From Pseudomonadales bacterium (GTDB lineage Bacteria; Pseudomonadota; Gammaproteobacteria; Pseudomonadales; Azotimanducaceae), in assembly GCA_019634925.1 (NCBI GenBank), contig JAHCAL010000010.1, positions 1 to 55,259 of the forward strand: a stretch of DNA of 55,259 nucleotides, read 5' to 3'. Positions 15,958 to 27,345 of the stretch are shown here, in pieces. Every line of letters begins with the position of its first letter. Positions within the stretch are counted from its first letter, which is position 1. Below the pieces are notes generated by a model. That model was not told the origin of the DNA, searched no databases, and saw nothing but the letters and a program-made list of their open reading frames with translations. The position numbers and the translations under genes are program-made.

Positions 15958-16467
15958 ATGACACTCGAGAACATCTACTACGTCGGCCAGACCATCGCCG
16001 TCGGTGCAATCCTCGCGACGCTCGGCGCGGTGTACTGGCAGGTCCGGCAGAACAATCAGATCGCCCGCGCAACCTTGACGCAGAGCACCTGGCTGCAGAG
16101 CACCCAGATGCATGCTGCCCTCTACGATACCCCCGAAAAGGCGGAGCTCATGCACCGGGCCCTGTTCGCGACCGGACCGCTCAGCGACGTCGAACGACTG
16201 CGGATCGGAACCTGCATCGCCGTCGCACTCGGTACGCATGAGGCAGCTTTCAACCTGCGCCGGCGCGGCATGATCGAGGAAGCGGCCTACCGGTCCTGCG
16301 AAGAAGTCACCCGGCGCTATCTGTTGAGTCCGATCGTTCGCCGCTGGTGGGCACGCAATCGTGATTCCGGGCGCGACGCGGCATTCGTGGCCCTGCTCGA
16401 TGGCTTCGTCGCAAAGATCGATGCGGCCGCGCCGGGACGTTCAACGCCCGTCACACCGGCGTCGTGA
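15958..16467 (+). CDS. Membrane-anchored hypothetical protein
   Basis: A 169-residue protein with one N-terminal membrane helix (about residues 8-27, VGQTIAVGAILATLGAVYWQ), then a soluble helical domain with a Trp/Arg-rich segment (RRYLLSPIVRRWWARNRDSG). This layout matches small uncharacterised inner-membrane proteins with a DUF4760-like cytoplasmic domain, but I cannot assign a family firmly. AGGGGG precedes the ATG. It stands alone between the pentapeptide protein and the Tat-exported hydrolase-like gene, with spacers of about 160 and 180 bases. Confidence 0.65.
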   Translation: MTLENIYYVGQTIAVGAILATLGAVYWQVRQNNQIARATLTQSTWLQSTQMHAALYDTPEKAELMHRALFATGPLSDVERLRIGTCIAVALGTHEAAFNLRRRGMIEEAAYRSCEEVTRRYLLSPIVRRWWARNRDSGRDAAFVALLDGFVAKIDAAAPGRSTPVTPAS

Positions 16468-16645
16468 CGCTGCAGGCAGGCCCGCCCCGGTAGCCGCGCG
16501 GCTGCCCGGCGGACGGCCCCTGCCTTTCGGGATTCGACAGCGGCGGATACCACTCTCCGGAATTTCCGGCTTGCCGCGCGCACCGATCCCGCGCTAACGT
16601 GCACCCAAACGGCAGCACCGCTGTCGATTCGGGGGGAAGCGCACG

Positions 16646-18724
16646 GTGAACATCGACCAATCTGCGGATTCGGCAACCTTTTCGGCCACGCGCCGGCATT
16701 TCATCCTCGGATCCGGCGCCGGTCTGATGGCGCTCGGTGCGGCGCGCGCAGGCGCTGTTGCCGCACCGGCCGGTGGCGCGGCGAGCGTGGACTGGCGCGA
16801 CGATCCATTCTTCGGACCGGCCGTGATCGACATCGACGAACGTCGTGAATCGCCCGCACCGCATCGATTCGTGCACGGCCAGTTCGCCGGAACCGACACC
16901 CGCTTCCTCGTGGCACTGCCCGATCGCGACAGTTGGGACGGCCGCTTCATCCAGTTCCTGCAGGGGGGCCTCGGCGGCAACGAGTACACGGGCTACGGAC
17001 GCGGCAACCACGGTCTCGCCTTCGCGCAGGGCGGCTACTACGTGGAATCCAACCAGGGCCACATCGGCAACGATCTCTCCGGCCTCAAGGGCGACAACAC
17101 GATCCTGAACTGGCGGGCGAGCGCACAGGCGGCACGTTTCGCGCGCCTGCTGGCCGAAGCCCACTACGGGCGCGCACCGAGCTTCGGCTACGTATTCGGC
17201 GGTTCCGGCGGCGGTATGCGCTCGATCGACTGCATCGAGAACGCTCCGACGATCTGGGCGGGTGCGGTGCCGTTCATGATCAACCGCAACGGCCTGACCA
17301 ACTTCAACTGGTCGGTGGGGGCCTGGGCCAGTGCGGTGCTGGCCGCACGGCTGCCGGCACTCGCGGACGCCGCCCTGAAGGGGGGCGACACGTTCTCCGT
17401 GCTCGAGACCGATGCGGAGCGCGCCGCGTTGACCACTCTCTACAACGCCGGCTATCCGCGCCGCGCCGAAGACCAGTTGGGGCCGAACCCGCTGTGGATC
17501 CTCGGCATGCAGCGAGCCCTCGCGGCCGACCCGCGCTATTTCCTCGAGTTCTGGACCGAGCCGGGCTATGCGGGCAAGGACGGGGCTCCGGAGGTCGCCG
17601 CGCTGCTGCTCGATACCGAGGCCGAGGTGGAAGACGTGCTCGACGGCCGCCGCGTGGCCGCCGAACTCGCCACCGACACCGCATCGGAGCTGTCCGGCGC
17701 GATGCGCGCGGCGTTCGCCGGCGACGCACCCGCCGCGATCCGGATCCGCACGCCCGACGGGGCACGCCAGTACCTCGGCGCCAGCCTGGTCTTCACGAGC
17801 GGCGCGGCTTCCGGACGACGGGTCCTGTGTACCGGTCTCGCCGGCGGCGCGCTCACGGCGTCGCTCGACGTGGCGGCATTCGCCGGGGTGCAACCCGGCG
17901 ATCGCCTGCAGATCAACAACCGGGCGCTGCTCGCCTTCATGTTCCTGCACCGCCATGCGGTCGACCGCCGTTACCCCGGGATGCGCCAGTTCTTCGACGG
18001 GGACCGACCGCGCTACCGGCAGCGACCGGCCGATTTCGACGCGGTGCACCTGCCGACCGGGCGCTTCGCCGGCAAGATGATCCTGCTGCAGCACCTGCTC
18101 GACCGCGAGGCGCTGCCCACCTCGGCCGACCCGTACATCGCCGACGTGCGGGGCCACCTCGGCGACCGCGTGGACCAGGCGTTCCGCGTCTGGTGGATCG
18201 ACAATGCCCAGCACGGCGTTCCGCTGGATCAGCGCAACCGCTACATCGACTTTCGCGGCTGCTACTCACAGGCGCTGGCGGACGTGATCGACTGGGTCGA
18301 GACCGGCCAGGAACCGCCCGCCTCCACCCCACATACGCTGGATGCCGGCACCCAGGTGGTGTTGCCCGACACGGCGGCCGAGCGCCGCGGCATCCAGCCG
18401 ACGGTCCGGCTCATGGCCAACGGCAAGGCTTCGGCGCAGGTTCGGATCGGGGAGCCGGTGCGCCTCACCGCCCGTATCGAGGTACCGCACGGGGCCGGCG
18501 CGCTGGAGTCGGTTGCGTTCGATCTCGACGGATCCGGCGCCTTCGCGACTGCGTGGCCGGTGTCCGGCGCGGACCCGACCGCCGCAACGGCGGAACTCGA
18601 GCACGTCTTCACCGAAGCCGGGGAGCACGTGGTCACGGTCGAGGCAGCCTCGGGCCGCGCCGGCCGCCACCGCGGATACCCGGCGGTGAATCTCGCCCGG
18701 GTCACCGTTGCGGTGACCGCCTGA
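16646..18724 (+). CDS. Tat-exported hydrolase-like protein with C-terminal PKD/Ig-like domain
   Basis: A 692-residue exported protein. The N-terminus has a twin-arginine signal (TRRHFILGSGAGLMALGAAR, residues about 14-35) with an AxA cleavage area. The body looks like an alpha/beta hydrolase of the tannase/feruloyl-esterase type: GGLGGNEYTGYGRGN (oxyanion-like loop), a GSGGGMRSIDC motif as candidate nucleophile elbow (Ser near residue 190), and late His in a DNAQHG-type stretch. The last 110 residues (SAQVRIGEPVRLTARIEVPH, then FTEAGEHVVTVEA) form a PKD/Ig-like beta-sandwich. The start is GTG with GGGGGGAAG upstream. The substrate is unknown; Tat export suggests a folded or cofactor-bound enzyme in the periplasm. 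Confidence 0.7.
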   Translation: MNIDQSADSATFSATRRHFILGSGAGLMALGAARAGAVAAPAGGAASVDWRDDPFFGPAVIDIDERRESPAPHRFVHGQFAGTDTRFLVALPDRDSWDGRFIQFLQGGLGGNEYTGYGRGNHGLAFAQGGYYVESNQGHIGNDLSGLKGDNTILNWRASAQAARFARLLAEAHYGRAPSFGYVFGGSGGGMRSIDCIENAPTIWAGAVPFMINRNGLTNFNWSVGAWASAVLAARLPALADAALKGGDTFSVLETDAERAALTTLYNAGYPRRAEDQLGPNPLWILGMQRALAADPRYFLEFWTEPGYAGKDGAPEVAALLLDTEAEVEDVLDGRRVAAELATDTASELSGAMRAAFAGDAPAAIRIRTPDGARQYLGASLVFTSGAASGRRVLCTGLAGGALTASLDVAAFAGVQPGDRLQINNRALLAFMFLHRHAVDRRYPGMRQFFDGDRPRYRQRPADFDAVHLPTGRFAGKMILLQHLLDREALPTSADPYIADVRGHLGDRVDQAFRVWWIDNAQHGVPLDQRNRYIDFRGCYSQALADVIDWVETGQEPPASTPHTLDAGTQVVLPDTAAERRGIQPTVRLMANGKASAQVRIGEPVRLTARIEVPHGAGALESVAFDLDGSGAFATAWPVSGADPTAATAELEHVFTEAGEHVVTVEAASGRAGRHRGYPAVNLARVTVAVTA

Positions 18725-18726
18725 GC

Positions 18727-18761
18727 GCGAGCCTCTGGCTCGCCAGGCGCGCTACTCGCGC
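18727..18761. terminator. Tandem hairpins between convergent genes (terminator candidate)
   Basis: GCGAGCC-tct-GGCTCGC (18727-18743, 7-bp stem) is followed by GCGCG-ctact-CGCGC (18747-18761). They start 2 bases after the hydrolase stop and end 10 bases before the stop of the convergent flavoenzyme gene. There is no T-run, so intrinsic termination would be weak or bidirectional and pause-assisted. Confidence 0.5.
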
Positions 18762-18771
18762 GCACGAGCGT

Positions 18772-19880
18772 TCAGAAGCGGCGCGTTTCGAGCGTCCGCT
18801 CCGCGCCCTGCACCAGGTCGCGGAAGATCTCCGCCGCCGGCCGCACCGCGCGGATCATGCCGATGCCCTGTCCGGCGAAACCTGGATTCACGTCGCCGCG
18901 CCGATCGCGGTTCGCGGCGGCCATGACCGGGCCCGCGACCATGCCCTGGTAGGGCATCGGCAGCGGATCACGGTCTTCGCGTACCCAGTAGTCGGTCCAC
19001 TTGCTGCGGATGATGCGCGCCGGCTTGCCGGTCACCGTACGTGAGACCACGGTGCCTTCCTCGGTCGCGTCGACGATCGCCTGTTTCTGGAAGTCGAAGA
19101 TGTTCGCTTCTTCGGAGGCGAGAAACGCCGAGCCGATCCAGACCCCTTCGGCCCCGAGCATGAAGGCGGCCGCCACCCCGCGGCCGTCGACGATGCCGCC
19201 GGCACCGAGCACCGGGGTGTCACCCACGGCGTCGACCACCTGCGGGATCAGCGCCATGGTACCGATCGGCGAATTGTGGCCGCCGCCGTCGTGGCCCTGC
19301 GCGACGATGATGTCGAGCCCGGAGGACTTGACCTGGATGGCGTGGCGCACCGCACCCACGACCGCCATGACCCGCGTGCCGTTGGCGCGCAGCCGCTCCA
19401 TCCACGGGCCCGGGTTGCCGAGGCCCGATGCGTAGACCGGCACCCGTTCCTCGATCACCACTTCCATCTGGGCATCGAAGAACTCCGCGGTGAAGGTCGC
19501 GGGTTCGTCCGGATCGCGCGCCTGGCGCAATTGCGCCGGGTCGACCGGGGCGAGCCCTTCGCGGACCATGAAGTCGCGCGCAAACGCCTGCAGGTCCGGC
19601 AACTGTTCGGCCGGTGTCGGGCCCTCGGCACGCAGCTCGGCCGCGCGGCGCACCGAAGCCGGCAACAGCGTGTCGACGCCGAACGGCTTGTCGGTGAGTT
19701 CCCGGGTGCGGCGGATCCACGCACGCAGCTGCTTCGGCCCGCAGGCCGCGGCACCGAGCACGCCGAGGCCGCCGGCATTGGACACCGCGGCCACCAGCTC
19801 CGGGCCGCTGGCGCCGCCCATGCCGGCCAGCACGATGGGATACTCGATGCCGAGAATGTCGCAGACACGGGTATGCAGGC

Positions 19881-19884
<4 letters not shown>
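18772..19884 (-). CDS. Nitronate monooxygenase-like FMN-dependent oxidoreductase
   Basis: A 370-residue TIM-barrel flavoprotein of the nitronate monooxygenase / 2-nitropropane dioxygenase family. The N-terminal YPIVLAGMGGASGPELVAAV, followed by SNAGGLGVLG, is the FMN phosphate-side start. IIVAQGHDGGGHN carries the conserved catalytic-type His, and TPVLGAGGIVDGRGVAAAF follows, as in nitronate monooxygenases. Family members oxidise propionate-3-nitronate or alkyl nitronates, and some are enoyl reductases. Its ATG overlaps the flavin reductase stop as ATGA, so the flavin reductase is the natural partner, perhaps supplying reduced flavin. The gene is third in the argG run. Confidence 0.85.
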
Positions 19885-21779
<1,895 letters not shown>

Positions 21780-21857
21780 CCTCCCCGGGCGCCCGCACAC
21801 GACCGCTGCCGGGGCAGCGCCGTGATCCGGCGCACTCGCCATCGCGCGGCGTTGCTC

Positions 21858-21863
21858 TACAAT
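21858..21863 (+). promoter_or_regulatory. Candidate -10 box for the acyl-CoA dehydrogenase
   Basis: TACAAT at 21858-21863 lies 31 bases before the GTG start at 21894 in the divergent argG / dehydrogenase spacer. No convincing -35 is present. Confidence 0.35.
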
Positions 21864-21893
21864 CCGGGCTCGCACGTCTGCAGGAGTGACCCG

Positions 21894-23087
21894 GTGGCCG
21901 ATCTCGACGCCTTTCGTTCCGAAGTCCGCGCATGGCTCGATGCCAACTGTCCGCCGGAAATGCGCACGCCGATGCCGGAGCACGAAACCGTCTGGGGCGG
22001 GCGCCGCGAGCGGTTCGTCAATCCGGCCTCGCGGCGCTGGCTCGAGTGCATGGCCGAGCGCGGCTGGACCTGTCCGACCTGGCCGAAGGAATACGGCGGC
22101 GGCGGACTCTCGGCAGCGGAAAACAAGGTGCTGCAGGAGGAGCTCCGGCGCATCAACGCACGCCCGGCGCTGAACAGCTTCGGCATCTGGATGCTCGGGC
22201 CCGCGCTGCTCGAGTACGCGAGCCACGAGCAGAAACTCGAACACCTGCCGAAGATCGTCCGTGGCGAAATCCGCTGGTGCCAGGGCTATTCCGAACCGGG
22301 CTCGGGATCCGACCTCGCCGGCCTGCGCACGCGCGCCGAGGACCACGGCGACTACTTCCTCGTCAACGGCTCGAAGATCTGGACCTCCTACGCCGACGAG
22401 GCGGACTGGATCTTCTGCCTGGTGCGCACGGACCCTGACGCGCCCAAGCACCAGGGCATCAGCTTCGTGCTGTTCGACATGGCGTCGCCGGGCGTCAGCA
22501 CCAGCCCGATCCGCCTGATCAGCGGCTCGTCGCCCTTCTGCCAGACCTTCTTCGACAACGTCAAGGTGCCGAAGGCCAACCTGGTCGGCAACCTGAACGA
22601 GGGCTGGACCATCGCCAAGCGCCTTCTGCAGCACGAACGGCAGATGGTCGCCGGCATCGGCGGCGTATCCGCCCTCGGCAGCGCGGGACGCAAACTCGAG
22701 GACACCGCCCGCGAGTACGTCGGCGAGCAGGACGGACGCATCGCCGATCCGGCCCTGCGCAGCCGCGTCGTCGCGCACCGCCAGAACGACCTCGCCTTCC
22801 AGCTGACGCTCGCACGTGCGGCGGAAGAGGCACGCGCCGGGCAGAGCGACGGCAACCTGGCCAGCATGTTCAAGTACTACGGGACCGAGCAGAACAAGCG
22901 CAAGTTCGAACTGCTGCTCGAGACCATGGGCACCCGCGCGCTCGGCTGGGAAGGCCATGGTTTCGAGGACCGGGAGCTCGGCACCACCCGGCAGTGGCTG
23001 CGCTCCAAGGCGAACTCGATCGAAGGCGGCACCTCCGAAGTGCAGCTCAACGTGATCGCCAAACGCGTGCTCGGTCTGCCGGACTGA
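21894..23087 (+). CDS. Acyl-CoA dehydrogenase family protein
   Basis: A 397-residue FAD enzyme that oxidises an acyl-CoA to enoyl-CoA, passing electrons to ETF. The N-terminal helical domain holds WPKEYGGGGLSAAENKVLQE. The FAD/substrate segment QGYSEPGSGSDLAGLRT follows, and the C-terminal helical domain ends in SIEGGTSEVQLNVIAKRVLG, the family signature. GTG 21894 is chosen because AGGAG lies 8 bases upstream and the protein then begins at the usual place. Substrate chain length cannot be predicted. It is divergent from argG. The LemA gene follows 25 bases later but is probably unrelated in function. Confidence 0.93.
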   Translation: MADLDAFRSEVRAWLDANCPPEMRTPMPEHETVWGGRRERFVNPASRRWLECMAERGWTCPTWPKEYGGGGLSAAENKVLQEELRRINARPALNSFGIWMLGPALLEYASHEQKLEHLPKIVRGEIRWCQGYSEPGSGSDLAGLRTRAEDHGDYFLVNGSKIWTSYADEADWIFCLVRTDPDAPKHQGISFVLFDMASPGVSTSPIRLISGSSPFCQTFFDNVKVPKANLVGNLNEGWTIAKRLLQHERQMVAGIGGVSALGSAGRKLEDTAREYVGEQDGRIADPALRSRVVAHRQNDLAFQLTLARAAEEARAGQSDGNLASMFKYYGTEQNKRKFELLLETMGTRALGWEGHGFEDRELGTTRQWLRSKANSIEGGTSEVQLNVIAKRVLGLPD

Positions 23088-23112
23088 GCTTGCGCTAGCA
23101 AAGGAGACCCCC

Positions 23113-23706
23113 ATGGAATTCCTGGTGATCCTGGCCGTCGTAGCGATCCTCCTGATCTGGGTCGTGGCGATCTACAACAAGCTGGTCGCACTCAAGAATC
23201 GGTTTCAGAATGCGTTCGCGCAGATCGACGTGCAGCTGAAACGGCGCTACGACCTGATTCCGAACCTCGTGGAGACCGTCAAGGCGTACCTGACCCACGA
23301 ACGCGAGACGCTCGAGGCGGTCATCCGGGCGCGCAACACCGCCGTGTCCGCGGCCCAGGCCGCGGCCGCGAGCCCCGGTGATCCCGGGGCCATGCAGGCC
23401 CTCTCGGGCGCCGAGGGCGCGCTCGGCGGTGCGATGATCCGTCTGAACGCCGTGATGGAGGCGTATCCCGACCTCAAGGCCAACCAGAACATCAGTCAGC
23501 TGACCGAGGAACTGACCAGCACCGAGAACCGCATCGCATTCGCGCGGCAGAGCTACAACGACCAGGTGATGACCTACAACACCTACCGACAGTCGTTCCC
23601 GCCGGTGGTGTTCGCTGGGCTGTTCGGTCACGGTAGCGATGCCGGGTTGCTCGAGTTCCAGGACCGCGAGGCGATCCAGACCGCACCGCGGGTGTCGTTC
23701 TCCTGA
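23113..23706 (+). CDS. lemA: LemA family protein
   Basis: A 197-residue protein with one N-terminal membrane helix (residues 3-20) and a four-helix soluble domain. The signature IYNKLVALKNRFQNAFAQID, then VQLKRRYDLIPNLVETVKAY, is definitive for LemA. ENISQL-type and AFARQSYNDQVMTYNTYRQ-type blocks complete it. LemA proteins are membrane-anchored, of unclear function, and are commonly paired with an M48 protease, as here 20 bases downstream. The pair may act in membrane-protein quality control. AGGAG precedes the ATG. Confidence 0.95.
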   Translation: MEFLVILAVVAILLIWVVAIYNKLVALKNRFQNAFAQIDVQLKRRYDLIPNLVETVKAYLTHERETLEAVIRARNTAVSAAQAAAASPGDPGAMQALSGAEGALGGAMIRLNAVMEAYPDLKANQNISQLTEELTSTENRIAFARQSYNDQVMTYNTYRQSFPPVVFAGLFGHGSDAGLLEFQDREAIQTAPRVSFS

Positions 23707-23726
23707 GCACCGCGGACGCCTGAGCC

Positions 23727-25727
23727 GTGGATTTCTTCGGCGCACAGGACCTGGCGCGCCGGCGCACCTGGATCCTGGCGGGCCTGTTCGCCGCCGCCGT
23801 CACGAGCCTCGTGGTGCTGACCAACCTGCTGGTCGCCGTCGTGTATGCCTGGACGATGGGCTTCGGCCAGGCCGATCCGCTCGACCCGACCGGCACCCTC
23901 GCCCGGCTGCCGGCACGATACTGGTTCTGGATCACCTTCCTGGTGGTCGGCACCGTCGGGCTCGCCTGCCTGTACAAGTACCTGTGGCTGCGCGGTGGCG
24001 GGCGCACCATTGCCGAAGCACTGGGCGGACGCCTGGTGCCGACCGACACCGCCGATCCGCTCGAGCGGCGGCTCCTGAACGTGGTCGAGGAAATGGCGAT
24101 CGCCTCGGGCCTGCCGGTGCCCCCGGTCTACATCGTGCCGGAACCCGGGATCAATGCCTTCGCGGCCGGGCTCGGCTTCGCCGACGCGGTGATCGGCGTC
24201 AACCAGGGCACCCTGGAACTGCTCGACCGGGACGAGTTGCAGGGGGTCATCGGACACGAGTTCAGTCACCTGCTGAACGGCGACAGCCGCCTGAATCTGC
24301 GCCTGCTGGCACTCCTGCACGGAATCCTGTTCATCGGGCTGGTCGGGCACGGCCTGCTGCGCGGCACCGCTTCCGCGGCCGGGCGCTCGCGCCGAACCGG
24401 CGGCGCCGGCCGGGCCGGCAGCGCAGGGCTTCCGCTGCTCGTGCTGGGCCTCGGCCTGCTCGTCATCGGCTACGCCGGCACACTGTTCGGCAAGCTGATC
24501 AAGGCGGCCGTGAGCCGGCAGCGCGAGTACCTGGCCGACGCGGCCGCGGTCCAGTTCACGCGCAATCCCGGGGGCATCGCCGGCGCACTCAAGAAGATCG
24601 GCGGACACTCGGTCGGATCCTACATGCGCGGCGCAGCGGCGGCGGAAGCGAGCCACATCTTCTTCGGACCGGTCGCGCGCGCCTGGCTTGGCGGATTGAC
24701 CGCGACGCACCCGCCGCTCGAGCGACGCATCCGTGCGCTCGATCCGCGCTGGGACGGGCGCTATCCCGCACCGGACCCGGTGGCGATCCGGCGCGCCGCG
24801 GCCGCCGAATCAGCAGGTGCAGCCGCCGGCGCGGCGGGCATGGCCGCCGCGGGGCTCGCGTCCGCGGTCGCCGGTGCCGCGGTAGCAGGGCCTGTCGACG
24901 CAGCCGGATCGATCCGCACGGACGGAATCGTCGCAGCCGTCGGCCGACTCGACGACGCCGCACTCGGAGCAGCCGTCCGGCTCATAGACGGCCTGCCCGC
25001 GCCCCTGTACGACGCCGCGCACGACGCCTGGAGCAGCCGTGCGCTGCTGTTCGCCATGGTCATGCAACCGGACCGCGCGGCGGAACAGGTCCGGCACCTC
25101 GAGACGCAGGGGGAACCCGGACTCGCGCTCGCCGCCGGCCGGCTGCTGCCGTTCGTCGCGCCGCTCGACGAAGCGCAACGGCTGGTGCTCGTGGAACTCG
25201 CCATGCCGGCCCTGAAATCACTCTCGCCGGCCCAGTACCGGCGTTTCGCCGCATGCCTGGTCGAACTGATCCGCGCCGATAGGCGCATCGATCTCTTCGA
25301 GTGGGTGCTGCATCGCCTGCTGGTGCGGGACCTCGGATCCCACTTCGAGCCGAAGAGCGAGCGGCCGGCGGTGTCCGCGGCGCAAGGCGATCCCGCCCGG
25401 GCGACGGCGGAACTGCTCGCGGCGCTGGCGCGCGAACAGGACCCCGCCGGGGCAGCGGCCGCGTTCGGGACGGGCGCCACCCAGGCAGGGATCGGCATCG
25501 CGTATGATCCCCGCCCGGACCCGGACTTCCGCCGTCTGAACGCCGCGCTCGCCGTGCTTCGGGCGCTGCCCGCGCTGCAGAAGCCGCGCATCATCAAGGC
25601 ATGCGCGACCACAGTACTGGCGGATGGCCAGGTCGGCGCGCGGCAGGGCGCGCTCCTGCAGGGCATCGCGGCCGCGCTGGACTGCCCGCTGCCTCCGTCC
25701 ATCTACCCGGTGCCTGCTGGCGCCTGA
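23727..25727 (+). CDS. M48-family metalloprotease with TerB-like C-terminal domain
   Basis: A 666-residue membrane protease. Two N-terminal helices (about 12-42 and 68-90) precede the peptidase domain. The zinc site GHEFSHLLNGD is near residues 173-183 and the third ligand Glu lies in QREYLADAAAVQF near 270. Further hydrophobic helices flank the site as in HtpX. After about residue 350 there is an Ala-rich linker, then a helical domain with LIRADRRIDLFEWVLHRLL and CATTVLADGQVGARQ, both TerB-like. TerB helices bind Ca2+ or act as scaffolds. The gene starts with GTG and pairs with LemA. A membrane stress or quality-control role is likely; the substrate is unknown. Confidence 0.87.
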   Translation: MDFFGAQDLARRRTWILAGLFAAAVTSLVVLTNLLVAVVYAWTMGFGQADPLDPTGTLARLPARYWFWITFLVVGTVGLACLYKYLWLRGGGRTIAEALGGRLVPTDTADPLERRLLNVVEEMAIASGLPVPPVYIVPEPGINAFAAGLGFADAVIGVNQGTLELLDRDELQGVIGHEFSHLLNGDSRLNLRLLALLHGILFIGLVGHGLLRGTASAAGRSRRTGGAGRAGSAGLPLLVLGLGLLVIGYAGTLFGKLIKAAVSRQREYLADAAAVQFTRNPGGIAGALKKIGGHSVGSYMRGAAAAEASHIFFGPVARAWLGGLTATHPPLERRIRALDPRWDGRYPAPDPVAIRRAAAAESAGAAAGAAGMAAAGLASAVAGAAVAGPVDAAGSIRTDGIVAAVGRLDDAALGAAVRLIDGLPAPLYDAAHDAWSSRALLFAMVMQPDRAAEQVRHLETQGEPGLALAAGRLLPFVAPLDEAQRLVLVELAMPALKSLSPAQYRRFAACLVELIRADRRIDLFEWVLHRLLVRDLGSHFEPKSERPAVSAAQGDPARATAELLAALAREQDPAGAAAAFGTGATQAGIGIAYDPRPDPDFRRLNAALAVLRALPALQKPRIIKACATTVLADGQVGARQGALLQGIAAALDCPLPPSIYPVPAGA

Positions 25728-25754
25728 GCGTCTGCACGGCAGGGAAACTTCCGG

Positions 25755-25782
25755 TTTACTGGTCACCATCAGGGTCTAGAAT
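25755..25782 (+). promoter_or_regulatory. Candidate sigma-70 promoter of ppx
   Basis: TTTACT (25755-25760), a 16-base spacer and TAGAAT (25777-25782) lie 27 bases before the ppx ATG. Both hexamers are near-consensus, and the local sequence is less GC-rich than its surroundings. Confidence 0.55.
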
Positions 25783-25808
25783 GAGCCCCCTTTCCTGGCG
25801 CGGACCCG

Positions 25809-27332
25809 ATGGCCGAACTCACCTACCAGCTGACCGATGACCAGCCGCAGCAGCTGGCGGCGGTGGACCTCGGCTCCAACAGCTTCCATATGCTGGTCGT
25901 GCAGGTCAGCGGCGGGCGCGTCCAGATCCTGGACAAGCTCAAGGAAATGGTGCGCCTCGCGGAAGGCCTCGATGCGCGCGACGACCTGCAGGAGCCGGTC
26001 ATGCAGCGCGCCCTGGATTGCCTGGAACGCTTTGGCCAGCGGCTACGCGAGCTGCCGCCGCGCAACGTACGCGTGGTGGGAACCAATACCCTGCGCCGCG
26101 CGAACAACGCCGCCGACTTCATCCGGCGCGCCGAGGCTGCGCTCGGGCACACGGTCGAGATCATTCCGGGCCGCGAAGAAGCCCGGCTCATCTATCTCGG
26201 CGTGAGCCACGCGCTCGAGGACGACCACGACCGCCGGCTGGTCATCGACATCGGCGGCGGCAGCACGGAGCTCATCCTCGGGCGTCGCTTCAAGCCGGAA
26301 CTCATGGAAAGCCTGTTCATGGGTTGTGTCGGCGTCTCGCGCACCTACTTCGCCGACGGCCGGATCCGTTCCGCCCAGTTCCAGGAAGCCGTCAACCATG
26401 CGCGCCAGGAACTCGAGCCGATCGAGCGCGCCTACAGCGAGCGCGGCTGGGATACCGTGGTCGGTGCGTCCGGGACGATTCTCGCCACCCAGGAAGTGCT
26501 GCGCGCCATGGGGCTCGAGCAGAGCCACATCACCCTGGCCGGACTCGAGGAGATCCGGCGCGCGATCCTGGCCGCGAAAAGCCTGGATTCGCTCAGCCTG
26601 CCAGGGCTGCCCGCCGAGCGTGCCGCCGTCTTCCCGGGCGGGATCGCCATCCTCTACGCGATCTTCGACCGGCTCGGCATCGACCGGATGCAGGCAAGCA
26701 GCGGGGCCCTGCGCGAAGGGGTGATCCATGATCTGCTCGGCCGGGCGCAGCATCAGGACGTGCGCGAAAGCACGGTGCGGGACCTGATGGCGCGTTATCA
26801 CGTCGACGACAAGCACGCGCGCCGCGTACGCGAGACAGCGCTCGGGCTCCTGGCCCAGGTCGCCGATGCGTGGCAGCTGACCGATCCGAACGAACGACTG
26901 CTGCTCTCCTGGGCGGCCGAGCTGCACGAGATCGGTATGGACATCGCGCACACCCAGTACCACAAGCACGGCGGCTACCTGCTGCAGCACATGGACATGC
27001 CCGGTTTCTCAAGCTGGGACCAGCAGCAGATGGCGGCACTGGTGCGCGCGCACCGACGCAAGTTTCCGATTGCCGAGCCGATGTTCAACGGCGCCGACAG
27101 CACCCGGATGATCCGGCTCGCGGTGCTGCTCAGGCTCGCGACGGTGCTGCACCGCAACCGCGTGTCGCGCCCGCTGCCGCACGCGGCATTCAAGGTGCTC
27201 GGCCGCAATCAACTGTGCCTCACCCTGCCCGAGAGCTGGCTGCGGCGCCACCCGCTGACCCGCCTCGACCTGCAGCAGGAAGCCGCCTACCTGACCGCGG
27301 CCGACGTAGAGCTGCTGATCAGCAACTGCTGA
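25809..27332 (+). CDS. ppx: Exopolyphosphatase (Ppx/GppA family)
   Basis: A 507-residue Ppx/GppA phosphatase (E. coli Ppx is 513). The N-terminal AVDLGSNSFHMLVVQ and the second phosphate loop VIDIGGGSTELILGRR form the ASKHA-type active site. The C-terminal half contains HD-like helices (LLSWAAELHEIGMDIAHTQY, then HKHGGYLL), as in Ppx. It releases phosphate from polyphosphate ends. Ppx rather than GppA is favoured by length and by the facing ppk1. The genes are tail to tail with a 13-base gap, unlike the ppk-ppx operon of E. coli. A candidate promoter is directly upstream. Confidence 0.93.
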   Translation: MAELTYQLTDDQPQQLAAVDLGSNSFHMLVVQVSGGRVQILDKLKEMVRLAEGLDARDDLQEPVMQRALDCLERFGQRLRELPPRNVRVVGTNTLRRANNAADFIRRAEAALGHTVEIIPGREEARLIYLGVSHALEDDHDRRLVIDIGGGSTELILGRRFKPELMESLFMGCVGVSRTYFADGRIRSAQFQEAVNHARQELEPIERAYSERGWDTVVGASGTILATQEVLRAMGLEQSHITLAGLEEIRRAILAAKSLDSLSLPGLPAERAAVFPGGIAILYAIFDRLGIDRMQASSGALREGVIHDLLGRAQHQDVRESTVRDLMARYHVDDKHARRVRETALGLLAQVADAWQLTDPNERLLLSWAAELHEIGMDIAHTQYHKHGGYLLQHMDMPGFSSWDQQQMAALVRAHRRKFPIAEPMFNGADSTRMIRLAVLLRLATVLHRNRVSRPLPHAAFKVLGRNQLCLTLPESWLRRHPLTRLDLQQEAAYLTAADVELLISNC

Positions 27333-27345
27333 GCGCCCAGCGCGG

